Shown here one piece after another: positions 1 through 6,728 of a stretch of 64,000 bases of DNA; the first letter of the stretch is position 1, and each line of letters starts with the position of its first letter. Made by a program: the position numbers and the translations under genes. The stretch covers positions 1 through 64,000 of the forward strand of contig JADLHM010000054.1 in NCBI GenBank assembly GCA_020848745.1, given 5' to 3'. The notes under the pieces are model-generated. The model saw only the letters and a list, made by a program, of their open reading frames with translations, ran no database searches and had not been told where the DNA came from. The DNA is from Deltaproteobacteria bacterium. Its GTDB lineage: Bacteria > Desulfobacterota > Binatia > UTPRO1.

Positions 1-370
1 CGTGCTCGGCGCGAATGGCGCTCCGACGCCGCCCTTCGCGACCCGCTTGATCCCGCCGGCGTCGCGCATGGGACCGCTCACCGACGCCGAGCTCGCGCCC
101 CACCTCGCGACGCGCCAGGTGAAGAAGTACGCGCGCGCGGTCGACCGCGAGAGCGCCCGCGAAACACTCGCGGAGCGCGCGAGCGGAGCGACGTCCGCCG
201 CCGCCCCGCCGAGCACCGCTTCCGCGGGCGGTCGGACGGCGCGCGCGAAGGAGGAGCCGAGCGCCTTCGAGAAGATCCTGAAGTCACCGCTCACGCGCTC
301 GGTCGCGACGCAGCTCACGCGCAGCCTCATGGGCGCGCTCCTCGGCCCGCCCCGCCGCCGGCGCTTCTGA
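1..370 (+). CDS. HerA-like ATPase (DUF853/YjgR type), C-terminal end only
   Basis: Only the last 122 or so codons are inside the window; the gene enters from the left edge and ends in TGA. The segment holds the phrase RLIPPASRMGPLTDAEL, which matches the linker near the C-terminus of DUF853 (YjgR/HerA-HAS-barrel) ATPases, where a proline-rich segment precedes a low-complexity region. An Ala/Arg-rich linker (residues about 55-80) leads to a short helical tail ending in basic residues. The P-loop part lies outside the window, so assignment rests on this tail alone. Confidence 0.6.
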   Translation, partial: VLGANGAPTPPFATRLIPPASRMGPLTDAELAPHLATRQVKKYARAVDRESARETLAERASGATSAAAPPSTASAGGRTARAKEEPSAFEKILKSPLTRSVATQLTRSLMGALLGPPRRRRF

Positions 371-489
371 GTCGCTCCGGCCGCGGCGTGGGGGCGCCGG
401 ACGGGCGGCGAGCGCGACCGCCTGCCCGGCGGCGCGCGCTTTTCCGCCGCCGGGCTTCAAAAGCGCGTGTGGTCCTGGCATACGGTGGC

Positions 490-1056
490 ATGCTTGCGGA
501 CGAGTCGAGGGGTGGGTGGAGTGGGCGGTCGGGATTGCTCCTGGTCTCCCTGGTGTCGATGTTGGTCGTGAGCGGATGCGGGCTCTTCGGAGGCCTGCAG
601 GTGCCGCCGCCGGCGCCGATGCCCCGGCCCACCGCCGCGCCGGAGGCCTACCTGCTGCTGCGCCTGAAAGAGCGCCGTCTCTACCTGGTGGAGAACGAGG
701 TCAAGCATCCGGCCGAGGGCTATCGCGTAGCGATCGGACAGCCGAAGTGGCCGACGCCGGCCGGCCGATTCCAGGTCAACGAGCTGGTCGAGAATCCCGA
801 CTTCCTGGCCTTCGATTTCAACGACATCAAGAAGCCCGATCGCGGCCGCATCCCGCCGGGGCCGAACAACCCGCTCGGATTGCGTTGGATCGGCTTCGCC
901 CATGCGCATGGCTGGCAGGTCGGCTTCCATGGCACCGCCAAGACGCAGATGCTCGGGCTGGCCGTGAGCCACGGCTGCGTGCGCATGGCGAATCCGGACA
1001 TCGTCGACCTCTTCCCACGCGTGAAGCTCGGCACGGCGGTCGTCGTCGAGGAATGA
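490..1056 (+). CDS. L,D-transpeptidase (YkuD/ErfK type) lipoprotein
   Basis: A cell-wall cross-linking or lipoprotein-attaching L,D-transpeptidase, predicted to be anchored as a lipoprotein. The ATG at 490 is chosen because it puts a hydrophobic signal segment about 20 residues in, ending in a lipobox (VVSGC); the reading frame is open upstream to 388, but that part is Arg-rich and lacks coding character. The YkuD domain fills the C-terminal half and carries the full motif: HGT followed by SHGCVRM with the catalytic Cys. About 188 aa. It faces a second, similar gene at 1069-1629 with only 12 bp between their stop codons. Confidence 0.88.
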   Translation: MLADESRGGWSGRSGLLLVSLVSMLVVSGCGLFGGLQVPPPAPMPRPTAAPEAYLLLRLKERRLYLVENEVKHPAEGYRVAIGQPKWPTPAGRFQVNELVENPDFLAFDFNDIKKPDRGRIPPGPNNPLGLRWIGFAHAHGWQVGFHGTAKTQMLGLAVSHGCVRMANPDIVDLFPRVKLGTAVVVEE

Positions 1057-1068
1057 CGCCGGTACCGG

Positions 1069-1629
1069 TCAGTGGTGCACGATGACGGGGGTGCCGAGCA
1101 CGACCTCGTCGTAGACACGGATCACGTCGGCGTTCCGCATGCGGACGCAGCCCCCGCTCACCGCCCGACCGAGCAGCTCCGGGTGCGGCGTCCCGTGGAT
1201 ACCGACCGTCCACCCCTCGCCGTGCGCGAAGCCGATCCAGCGCTCGCCGAGCGGGTTCCAGGGTCCGGGCGGCACCCGCTCGAGGACGCGGGTCGGATCC
1301 TTCGGATCGAATCGATGGAAATCCGGATGCTCCACCATCTCCTCGACCCGGAAGCGGCCCGTCGGCGTTTCGTGACCCGGGCGACCGACCGCGATCGGGA
1401 ACGATGCGATCGGTGCGGCGACGCCCTCCTTCATGAGGTCGAGTCGGCGCGCGGTGACGCGGATGACCAGGTAGGTGGTCGGCCGGGCCGGAGGCGCCGG
1501 AACTGTGAGACGAGCCGCGGTCTCGTGATCGGCCTTCGGAGCGGGGCGACCACACCCGCCCGCCCCCGCGGCGACCAACAGCCCGACACCGAGGAGCGCC
1601 ACCACGCCACGGGGTCGTCGAAATGTCAT
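1069..1629 (-). CDS. L,D-transpeptidase paralog, lipoprotein
   Basis: A second YkuD-family L,D-transpeptidase of 186 aa. The N-terminus (MTFRRPRG, then a hydrophobic stretch ending GAGGC) is a lipoprotein signal peptide. The catalytic segment reads HGT and then SGGCVRM: the nucleophilic Cys and Arg are kept, while the His found before the Gly-Cys in the neighbour (SHGC) is Gly here, a variant known in the family. The two paralogs share motif order and blocks such as PPGP-NPLG-RWIGFAHG-GW, so they look like products of a duplication followed by inversion. They are convergent. Confidence 0.87.
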   Translation of the reverse strand: MTFRRPRGVVALLGVGLLVAAGAGGCGRPAPKADHETAARLTVPAPPARPTTYLVIRVTARRLDLMKEGVAAPIASFPIAVGRPGHETPTGRFRVEEMVEHPDFHRFDPKDPTRVLERVPPGPWNPLGERWIGFAHGEGWTVGIHGTPHPELLGRAVSGGCVRMRNADVIRVYDEVVLGTPVIVHH

Positions 1630-1693
1630 ACGGAGGTCGTCCTGAACGCGAGCGGGGAGCGGTCGGCCACGCCAGCGACGTCACCGTAGCCAG

Positions 1694-1748
1694 AACGGAA
1701 ACGGGCGGCGAGGCCCGTCGAGACCTCGCCGCCCGTGGCGTTTCCGTT
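1694..1748 (-). terminator. Intrinsic terminator after the beta-barrel gene
   Basis: On the minus strand a 12-bp perfect GC-rich stem (CGGGCGGCGAGG paired with CCTCGCCGCCCG, 1702-1713 with 1724-1735) with a 10-nt loop is followed by GTTTCCGTT. It lies 25 bp beyond the stop codon of the leftward gene ending at 1773. Confidence 0.7.
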
Positions 1749-1772
1749 CAGATCGATGCGACGGCGTTCGGT

Positions 1773-2459
1773 TCAGCCGCCACGACGCTGGGTGACCGGC
1801 GGCGGCGGCGGAGGAGGCGGAGGCGGCGGCGGTGCCGGCGGCGGCGGCGGCGGCACGTAGGCCGGCTCTTCCTCCGGCTGGAACACGTGCTGCACGGTGA
1901 TGCCCGTCGACGCCCACTGACGCGCGACGTCCGAGCCCGGACGCGCGACCATGTTCGCGTAGTCGTAACGGCCGAACCAGCCGAGGGTCGTGTTGGGCGC
2001 GACCTCGAAGGCGATGCCGCCACCGGCGTTGAAGCCGGCGCCGTCGTCGCTCATGATGCCGCTCATGTCACGGTAGTATCCGCCCTTGGCTTCGACGTAC
2101 GACTCGACGGGACCGGTCAGCAGCGAGAAACGCGGACCACCCGTGATCGAGAAGACGCTGGCCAGGTCGTCGTTCGACGAATGGCCGTCACAGCAGTGAT
2201 TCTCCCCCTCGTAGAGGAAGAACTGCGGGTTACCGATGATCGAGAGCGCGAAGTTGTCGGTGAGATTGAAACGATACCCGCCCTCGATGCCGACGGTGCC
2301 GCCGATGTCCGGATCGATCGTGCGGCGATATTTCGAGAGCGGAAAAGCCATACCGGCGTTCACGCCGACTTCGGGGCCGTCGGCGTAGACTGTACTGCCG
2401 AGGCCGACGACAGCGGCGCACAACGCCGCCGCGAGACCCCTCTTCGTAACATTCCCCAT
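1773..2459 (-). CDS. Outer-membrane beta-barrel protein with polyproline C-terminal tail
   Basis: Predicted small outer-membrane barrel of 228 aa. The ATG at 2459 is chosen because AAGGAGG sits just upstream (about 2468-2474) and a standard signal peptide (MGNVTKRG, hydrophobic core, ending near VYA) follows. The body has the alternating pattern of a porin-like barrel with Gly/aromatic turns (GVNAGMAFPLS, GGYRFNLTDNFALS, GWFGRYDYA). After the last strand (TGITVQHVF) comes an acidic spacer and some 19 prolines, then VTQRRGG and stop. In OmpA-type proteins such a linker normally leads to a peptidoglycan-binding domain, which is absent. Function unknown. Confidence 0.75.
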   Translation of the reverse strand: MGNVTKRGLAAALCAAVVGLGSTVYADGPEVGVNAGMAFPLSKYRRTIDPDIGGTVGIEGGYRFNLTDNFALSIIGNPQFFLYEGENHCCDGHSSNDDLASVFSITGGPRFSLLTGPVESYVEAKGGYYRDMSGIMSDDGAGFNAGGGIAFEVAPNTTLGWFGRYDYANMVARPGSDVARQWASTGITVQHVFQPEEEPAYVPPPPPPAPPPPPPPPPPPPVTQRRGG

Positions 2460-2475
2460 AAGTGTCCTCCTTACT

Positions 2476-2504
2476 CGTTCTACTCGTGTACCCGTTCTAC
2501 TCGT
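2476..2504 (-). repeat. Two 12-bp direct repeats in the 5' leader of the beta-barrel gene
   Basis: The 12-mer CGTTCTACTCGT (plus strand) occurs at 2476-2487 and again at 2493-2504, a 17-bp period, directly upstream of the Shine-Dalgarno sequence of the gene starting at 2459. It could be a regulator or RNA-protein site; nothing else supports a specific role. Confidence 0.5.
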
Positions 2505-3108
2505 TACATCCACGAATCCTATCAAGCGGTTGACGCTTTGCGACACGGCGACATGATGACGAAATGATACGCGGAGAACAAGGGGGCACCAATCCCTTTT
2601 GATTGTGGTTGGTTATCGAAGATCCTCCCCCTCCCGGCCCGAATCACGACCCGGAACGACCGGGTCGGATCCACGCCTGGCGCGCGCTGAGACGGCTCCT
2701 CGACTCGCTCTTCGACCTTCCGTTCTCGCTCACGGCTGTCGTAGCCGGGCGGGTGTTCGGGAGCCTGCCGGTCCTCGGGAGACCACGGAACACGGAAGCC
2801 GCCGCTCGACTCGTCCATCGGGGGAACGCCATGAAGATCGGCCCGAAGCGGAAACGGATCGTCGGGGCAGCGCTCGTCGCCGGAATGATCCCCCTCGCGA
2901 CACGGCGACGTTCTCGGGCAGCCACGCGCGTCCGCGTGCTCCCGGCCGCAAACATGGACATTCCCCAACTCCCCGAGTCTCAATATCCGATAGCCGTAAA
3001 CGGGAAACCCGTATGACTTCGAGATATTGGGTTGCTTCTACGCATTCCTATTGGTATCGATCACACGGCTTTTGCCAATCACCATAATCTTTCGATGGGG
3101 GGTCAGAT
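2505..3108. other. Intergenic stretch of lower coding character
   Basis: About 600 bases without a convincing gene. The ends (2505-2600 and 3000-3108) are clearly more AT-rich than the surrounding chromosome and probably hold the promoters of the flanking divergent genes. A small hairpin (ACGGG-AAA-CCCGT, 3000-3012) and one possible small ORF (2831-3016, listed separately) are the only items seen. No tRNA or repeat was found. Confidence 0.6.
2831..3016 (+). CDS. Possible small protein (doubtful)
   Basis: A 61-aa reading frame starting at an ATG five bases after GGGGA. It begins MKIGPKRKR followed by a short hydrophobic run (IVGAALVAGMIPLA), which resembles a signal or membrane segment, but continues with an Arg-rich stretch and a short PQLPESQYP tail. 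The frame stays open upstream to 2603 without coding character. No family recognised. It may be a remnant or chance ORF. Confidence 0.25.
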   Translation: MKIGPKRKRIVGAALVAGMIPLATRRRSRAATRVRVLPAANMDIPQLPESQYPIAVNGKPV

Positions 3109-3546
3109 ATGACGACGAAAAGGCGAGCCGTACGCTCCCGTGGGAAGTCGGCCGGGACGCTGGCCATCCTGCGGCGACGCGCCGAGGCGATGATGGGTCG
3201 CTTGCGCCGAGCCGGCATGCAACAGGTGCGGGCCCTCGAGCGTCAGATCGATCGGTTGAACAAACAGCGTCAGGCGCTTCTCGCGGAGATCGGCGAGGCC
3301 GTCGGGGCGGGAGCCGCCCGACGGGGATCCGGCCGTCGGACGACGGGTGGCACTCAAAAGCGCATCGATTGGGACGGAATCTTCGCGAAGCTGCCCAAAA
3401 CATCGTTCAAAGCCAGTGACGTACGAGCGCTCGTTCCCGGCGTCGCCGCCGGCACCCTGTCCCAGCGCCTCACCGGTTGGGTGAACGAGAAGAAGCTGAA
3501 GCGCACGGGCACACGGCGCGGCACTCGGTACGTACGGGCCTCCTGA
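3109..3546 (+). CDS. Small basic protein with coiled coil and winged-helix-like C-terminus
   Basis: Unrecognised 145-aa protein with a good ribosome-binding site (GGGGGGTCAG just before ATG). Residues 1-25 are very basic; about 25-65 form a charged amphipathic helix (EAMMGRLRRAG, RALERQIDRLNKQRQALLAEI) likely to coil; residues 84-145 (WDGIFAKLPKTSFKASDV, RLTGWVNEKKLKRTG-RRGTRYV) have the layout of a small winged-helix or HTH unit with a basic wing. This suggests a nucleic-acid-binding protein. It stands alone between AT-richer flanks, with a strong terminator after it. Confidence 0.6.
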   Translation: MTTKRRAVRSRGKSAGTLAILRRRAEAMMGRLRRAGMQQVRALERQIDRLNKQRQALLAEIGEAVGAGAARRGSGRRTTGGTQKRIDWDGIFAKLPKTSFKASDVRALVPGVAAGTLSQRLTGWVNEKKLKRTGTRRGTRYVRAS

Positions 3547-3564
3547 ATCGGCAGCGTACGGCGA

Positions 3565-3610
3565 AGGCGGGACCGGAGGCGCTCCGGTCCCGCCTCCTGC
3601 TCCATTTTCC
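3565..3610 (+). terminator. Intrinsic terminator
   Basis: A perfect 14-bp stem (AGGCGGGACCGGAG paired with CTCCGGTCCCGCCT, 3565-3578 with 3582-3595) closed by a 3-base loop, followed by a pyrimidine stretch with TTTT. It lies 19 bp after the stop at 3546. Confidence 0.75.
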
Positions 3611-3697
3611 AGCACGCCATTTCCGAAGCGGCGCCTCGATCCCACCGCTCCCGAACGGCCGCGTCGGCTATAGCATCACGCGATCGCGCCTCCCGAG

Positions 3698-3726
3698 TTG
3701 ACAGCCAATTTTCTCCCTTCTAAGGT
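3698..3726 (+). promoter_or_regulatory. Sigma-70-type promoter of the HEFGH peptidase gene
   Basis: TTGACA at 3698-3703, 17-bp spacer, TAAGGT at 3721-3726. Predicted transcription start near 3733 gives a leader of about 37 bases before ATG 3770. The -35 box overlaps a TTG that opens the frame, so the TTG is not the start codon. Confidence 0.65.
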
Positions 3727-3769
3727 TTACCGCTCCACGCTTCCGGTTCGACATCTCGAGGCTCCGATC

Positions 3770-4237
3770 ATGCGAATGATTCTTCCGAGCGTGCGCGCGC
3801 GACGCGACGTCGATCGTGCATTGCAAAATTTTTTTGCTACGTATCGCAACGCGGAATTCCGTCGGTTCATGAACACCATTTGTCGCTTTTACGGCGTCAA
3901 GCGGCCGACGATCGAGTGGTACGAATACCTGGACTGGGGCAAGGGCGCTGGCCGGACGTGGGACGACGGCAAGATCGGGCTCGTACACCCCGAGAACTGG
4001 AAGCGCGGGCGAAAATACAACGGCATGCGCCAGTGGATCCACACCGTGCACCACGAGTTCGGCCACTACCTCTTCTGGGCCGACGCCGAGCGTAAGGCCG
4101 ACCTCTTCGCGGACAACATGATGTCGGGCGTGAGCGACGCAACTCAGCGGACGCGCGCGCGACCGAAGCCGATGACACGCATGCGCATGACCGGCCAACA
4201 GCGGAGCGTCGCCCGCCGGCGCTCCGCGGTCTGCTGA
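3770..4237 (+). CDS. Small zinc-metallopeptidase-like protein (HEFGH, ImmA/IrrE-like)
   Basis: A 155-aa protein with the zinc-peptidase motif HHEFGHYLFW and, close behind, DAERKADLFADNMM, which resembles the ExEAxxFA segment after the HExxH helix in ImmA/IrrE (DUF955) peptidases. The spacing is shorter than usual. ATG 3770 is preferred over the upstream TTG 3698, which lies in a promoter -35 box; GAGG sits 8 bases before the ATG. The C-terminus (after about residue 125) is a basic low-complexity tail. No partner repressor gene is adjacent, unlike typical ImmA/ImmR pairs. Role unknown. Confidence 0.6.
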   Translation: MRMILPSVRARRDVDRALQNFFATYRNAEFRRFMNTICRFYGVKRPTIEWYEYLDWGKGAGRTWDDGKIGLVHPENWKRGRKYNGMRQWIHTVHHEFGHYLFWADAERKADLFADNMMSGVSDATQRTRARPKPMTRMRMTGQQRSVARRRSAVC

Positions 4238-4241
4238 GCGC

Positions 4242-5042
4242 TCAGGTCGCGACGTCTTCGCCGCCGTCGACGCCGATCACCGTCCCGGTGATCCACTGCG
4301 CGTCGTCGCCGGCGAGCATGGCGATCACACGCGCGACGTCGCCCGTCTCCGTCATCCGGCCACTCGGATTGCGGGCCCGGACGTGCCCGGCCATGAGCTC
4401 CGAGCCCGGGATTTTCCGGAAGGCCGGCGTGTCGGTGACCCCGGCGCGAATGGCGTTCACCGTGACGCCCATGGGCCCGAGTTCGACGGCGAGCTGGCGC
4501 ACGTGCGCCTCGAGCGCGGCCTTCGCGGCCGAGACGGCACCGTAGCCCGGCCAGACGCGCGTCGATCCGGCGCTCGTCATCGCGACGACGCGGCTGCCCC
4601 GCACCAGCAAATTGCGCGCGGCGGCGTCCTGGACCCAGTACACGAGGCTGTGCGCCATCACATTCATCGTCATCTCGATCTGCGCGGGAGTCGCGAACCG
4701 GGCCGGCTCGGCGCCGACGAAGGGCGTGAGGCTCCCGAAGGCGAGCGAATGCATCAGGACGCGAATCGCTCCACCGCCCTTCTCGGCCATGCGCTGCGCT
4801 AGGGCATCGAGCACGTGCCGCCGCTTCTCGTGATCGGCTGCGTTCATGTTCAAGAAAAGCGCGTCGCGTCCTGCCGCGCGGATCGCCGCGGTGATCTCGT
4901 CGACGTGGGCGAGACCGGCGCGACGATCGAGGTGCACACCGCACACGTCCATGCCGCGCGCCGCCAGCGTCCGCGCGGTCGCCTCGCCGAAGCCGCTGGA
5001 AGCGCCGAGGATGAGCGCCCACCGTCCCGCCGTGTCCGCCAT
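4242..5042 (-). CDS. Enoyl-ACP-reductase-like short-chain dehydrogenase
   Basis: NAD(P)-dependent reductase of 266 aa with the Rossmann glycine motif GASSGFGEA near the N-terminus. It does not have the classical SDR YxxxK; it reads YGAVSAAKAAL, Tyr-x6-Lys, the spacing of FabI/FabL enoyl-ACP reductases, and MHSLAFGSL resembles the FabI HS-AF segment. It could reduce enoyl thioesters in fatty-acid synthesis or act on another carbonyl substrate. Start at ATG 5042 gives the standard N-terminus (MADTAGRWALILGAS). It stands alone, with its stop codon 4 bp from that of the convergent peptidase gene. Confidence 0.8.
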   Translation of the reverse strand: MADTAGRWALILGASSGFGEATARTLAARGMDVCGVHLDRRAGLAHVDEITAAIRAAGRDALFLNMNAADHEKRRHVLDALAQRMAEKGGGAIRVLMHSLAFGSLTPFVGAEPARFATPAQIEMTMNVMAHSLVYWVQDAAARNLLVRGSRVVAMTSAGSTRVWPGYGAVSAAKAALEAHVRQLAVELGPMGVTVNAIRAGVTDTPAFRKIPGSELMAGHVRARNPSGRMTETGDVARVIAMLAGDDAQWITGTVIGVDGGEDVAT

Positions 5043-5132
5043 GGGGGCGGACCATAAAGCAAGCGACCCGCATCGACAACCGACTGGATTTCTTGCGTTT
5101 CCTTCCCTGGGGCTGGTAAGGCATCGGCGAGC

Positions 5133-5684
5133 ATGGCGCGAGCACGAGAGGGCGGGCCGACGATCGCGAATCGGTGGTGGGTCGACGCCGACAAGGGCGA
5201 GGACAAGGGCGCGAAGGGCGCACGGCCCCCGATCGGCAGCCTCTTCTTCACCATCGGTTACGACTTCGATCAGGAGCGCGCCAAGCAGCGCCTCACCGAC
5301 GCCAACTTGAAGCTGCTGGCCGAGGCCCGTCCTCCGGTGAACGAGTGGCGGACGATCCACTTGGTCCCGAACGAGTCCGTTCCGGCGGAAAAGATCGAGC
5401 GCATCAAGCGCCGACTCCCCCTTCCCCCCGGCGCGCGGGGCGTGATAGTGGACTCCGGCCGTTCGGCCCGCTTCGTCCTCACGGGTGATCCCGTTGGCGA
5501 GCGAGTGCTCGAATTCACGCTTGGCGAGGCTTCATCGTTCGACTGTTGGATCCGGGGAGATTGGGTGCGCGAAGAGCTCTTTCGCGACCTCGGCGACGCG
5601 CTTCGCCGCGGAGAGCGGTTGGTCGGCGAGTACCTCGGACCCGAGCCGCATGCCGACAACCAGACGACAAGCATGAGCGCGTAA
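5133..5684 (+). CDS. Hypothetical protein
   Basis: Unrecognised 183-aa soluble protein without signal peptide or membrane segment. A polar basic/acidic start (to about residue 35) is followed by a folded-looking mixed alpha/beta region (GSLFFTIGYDFDQERAKQRL; ARGVIVDSGRSARFVLTGDPVGERVLEFTLGE) and an acidic amphipathic helix near the end (WVREELFRDLGDALRRGERLVGEYLG). It precedes the small membrane-protein gene at 5701 by 16 bp, so the two are probably co-transcribed. Confidence 0.6.
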   Translation: MARAREGGPTIANRWWVDADKGEDKGAKGARPPIGSLFFTIGYDFDQERAKQRLTDANLKLLAEARPPVNEWRTIHLVPNESVPAEKIERIKRRLPLPPGARGVIVDSGRSARFVLTGDPVGERVLEFTLGEASSFDCWIRGDWVREELFRDLGDALRRGERLVGEYLGPEPHADNQTTSMSA

Positions 5685-5700
5685 GGAGGGGGTTCACGAC

Positions 5701-5970
5701 ATGACACAGGTAGGCCACGAAGCGGAAGAAGTGAAAGACGTCGTGTGGACGTATGCAGGTTGGACGGTCATCCTTCTCATCTGCATCGGCGCCGGGGTCT
5801 TCATCGGCTACACGCTCTGGGGAAACGCGAGCTCGCTGCAACGGGATCTCTCGGCGGCGACCGAGCAGGTGAATACGTTGAAGAACGAGCGCGAGACCCT
5901 GAAGAGCCAGCTCGCGCTCTGCACCCGCGACAAGGAACTCTGCCAGAAGCAGGCCGCGGCGGGCCACTAA
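5701..5970 (+). CDS. Small single-pass membrane protein with coiled coil
   Basis: An 89-aa protein with a strong Shine-Dalgarno (AAGGAGGGGG) upstream of ATG 5701. Residues 17-40 form one hydrophobic transmembrane helix (TYAGWTVILLICIGAGVFIGYTLW). About 45-75 are a heptad-like polar helix (LQRDLSAATEQVNTLKNERETLKSQL), followed by two cysteines (ALCTRDKELCQK). Architecture resembles small scaffold or septum-type proteins, but no family was recognised. Confidence 0.65.
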   Translation: MTQVGHEAEEVKDVVWTYAGWTVILLICIGAGVFIGYTLWGNASSLQRDLSAATEQVNTLKNERETLKSQLALCTRDKELCQKQAAAGH

Positions 5971-5982
5971 AGCGCATGGTCG

Positions 5983-6020
5983 GAGCAGGCCGCCGTGGAC
6001 ACGGCGGTCTGCTCGTCTCT
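5983..6020 (+). terminator. Hairpin terminator between convergent genes
   Basis: Stem GAGCAGGCCGCCGT (5983-5996) pairs with ACGGCGGTCTGCTC (6001-6014) with one G-T wobble and a GGAC loop, followed by GTCTCTCC. It separates the rightward membrane-protein gene from the leftward TPR gene. Confidence 0.55.
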
Positions 6021-6039
6021 CCGCCGAGCGTTCCGAGAC

Positions 6040-6390
6040 TTATTTCTTCTCTTGCTCGTTCTGCTCGGCCAGCTGCCGCTTCCAGTCGAGGACGCGCGCT
6101 TTCGCCCCTTCGGCTTCGGCCTCGGCGATCATGCCCTTGCGCTGGTAGAACATCGACAAGCTCGTGTGCGCGAGGGTGTCGTCCGGCGTCAGCTCCACGA
6201 GGCGTTTCCCCTGCTCGATCGCCTCGTCGAACCGCTTCGCGTCGGCATAGGCCATCGCGAGCCCAAGGATGGCGTCGGTGAAGGCGGGATCGACCGCAAG
6301 GGCCTCCTGATAGGCGGCGATCGCCTCCTCGAGGCGGCCCTCGGCCACGTGATCGACGGCCAGATCGTAGAGCTCTTCGGCGCTCGGCAT
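6040..6390 (-). CDS. Small TPR-repeat protein
   Basis: A 116-aa soluble protein made of about three tetratricopeptide repeats: ELYDLAVDHVAEGRLEEAIAAYQEAL-VDP, then AFTDAILGLAMAYADAKRFDEAIEQGKRLVELTP, then DTLAHTSLSMFYQRKGM-AEAEAEGAKA, and a short charged tail. TPR units mediate protein-protein contacts. Start at ATG 6390; the longer open frame upstream is an Arg-rich shadow. It lies 11 bp downstream of the secreted-protein gene 6402-6728, likely in one transcript. Confidence 0.75.
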   Translation of the reverse strand: MPSAEELYDLAVDHVAEGRLEEAIAAYQEALAVDPAFTDAILGLAMAYADAKRFDEAIEQGKRLVELTPDDTLAHTSLSMFYQRKGMIAEAEAEGAKARVLDWKRQLAEQNEQEKK

Positions 6391-6401
6391 GGCTCCGGAA
6401 C

Positions 6402-6728
6402 CTAACGAATCGGCCTCGGAGCGACAAGCGGCGCCGCGTTGACAGGCCGCGGACCGGTCCCTATTGCTGGGCGCTCCGCATCGACGGCTTCGATGGCGGC
6501 CACGAACGTCCGGGGAACTCCGACCGCGCCGCGTTGGCGCGTGAACCACACCTCAGATCCCGCGAACCAATGCTCGCGAACGACGAGCTCACGGCCGTTG
6601 ACGAAACGTACCCGCACGTCGGCGGTCGCCGAAGACGCTGAGCCGAACGTGAACCCAGCGACGATCGAACCCACGCCGACCACCGATCCGACGAACGATG
6701 CGCTGCGTGCGCGCGTCCTCGATTTCAT
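6402..6728 (-). CDS. Small secreted hypothetical protein
   Basis: A 108-aa protein with a signal peptide (MKSRTRARS, hydrophobic core to about residue 36). The mature part is short and beta-rich (RVRFVNGRELVVREHWFAGSEVWFTRQRGAVGVPRTFVAAIEAV). This NGR - W - G - V - F - G-VGVPR - V - I spacing is typical of small domains that follow signal peptides in many deltaproteobacterial proteins, but no named family can be given. The first 80 bases overlap the opposite-strand LuxE-like gene if that starts at 6649, so one of the two starts may be wrong. Confidence 0.5.
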   Translation of the reverse strand: MKSRTRARSASFVGSVVGVGSIVAGFTFGSASSATADVRVRFVNGRELVVREHWFAGSEVWFTRQRGAVGVPRTFVAAIEAVDAERPAIGTGPRPVNAAPLVAPRPIR

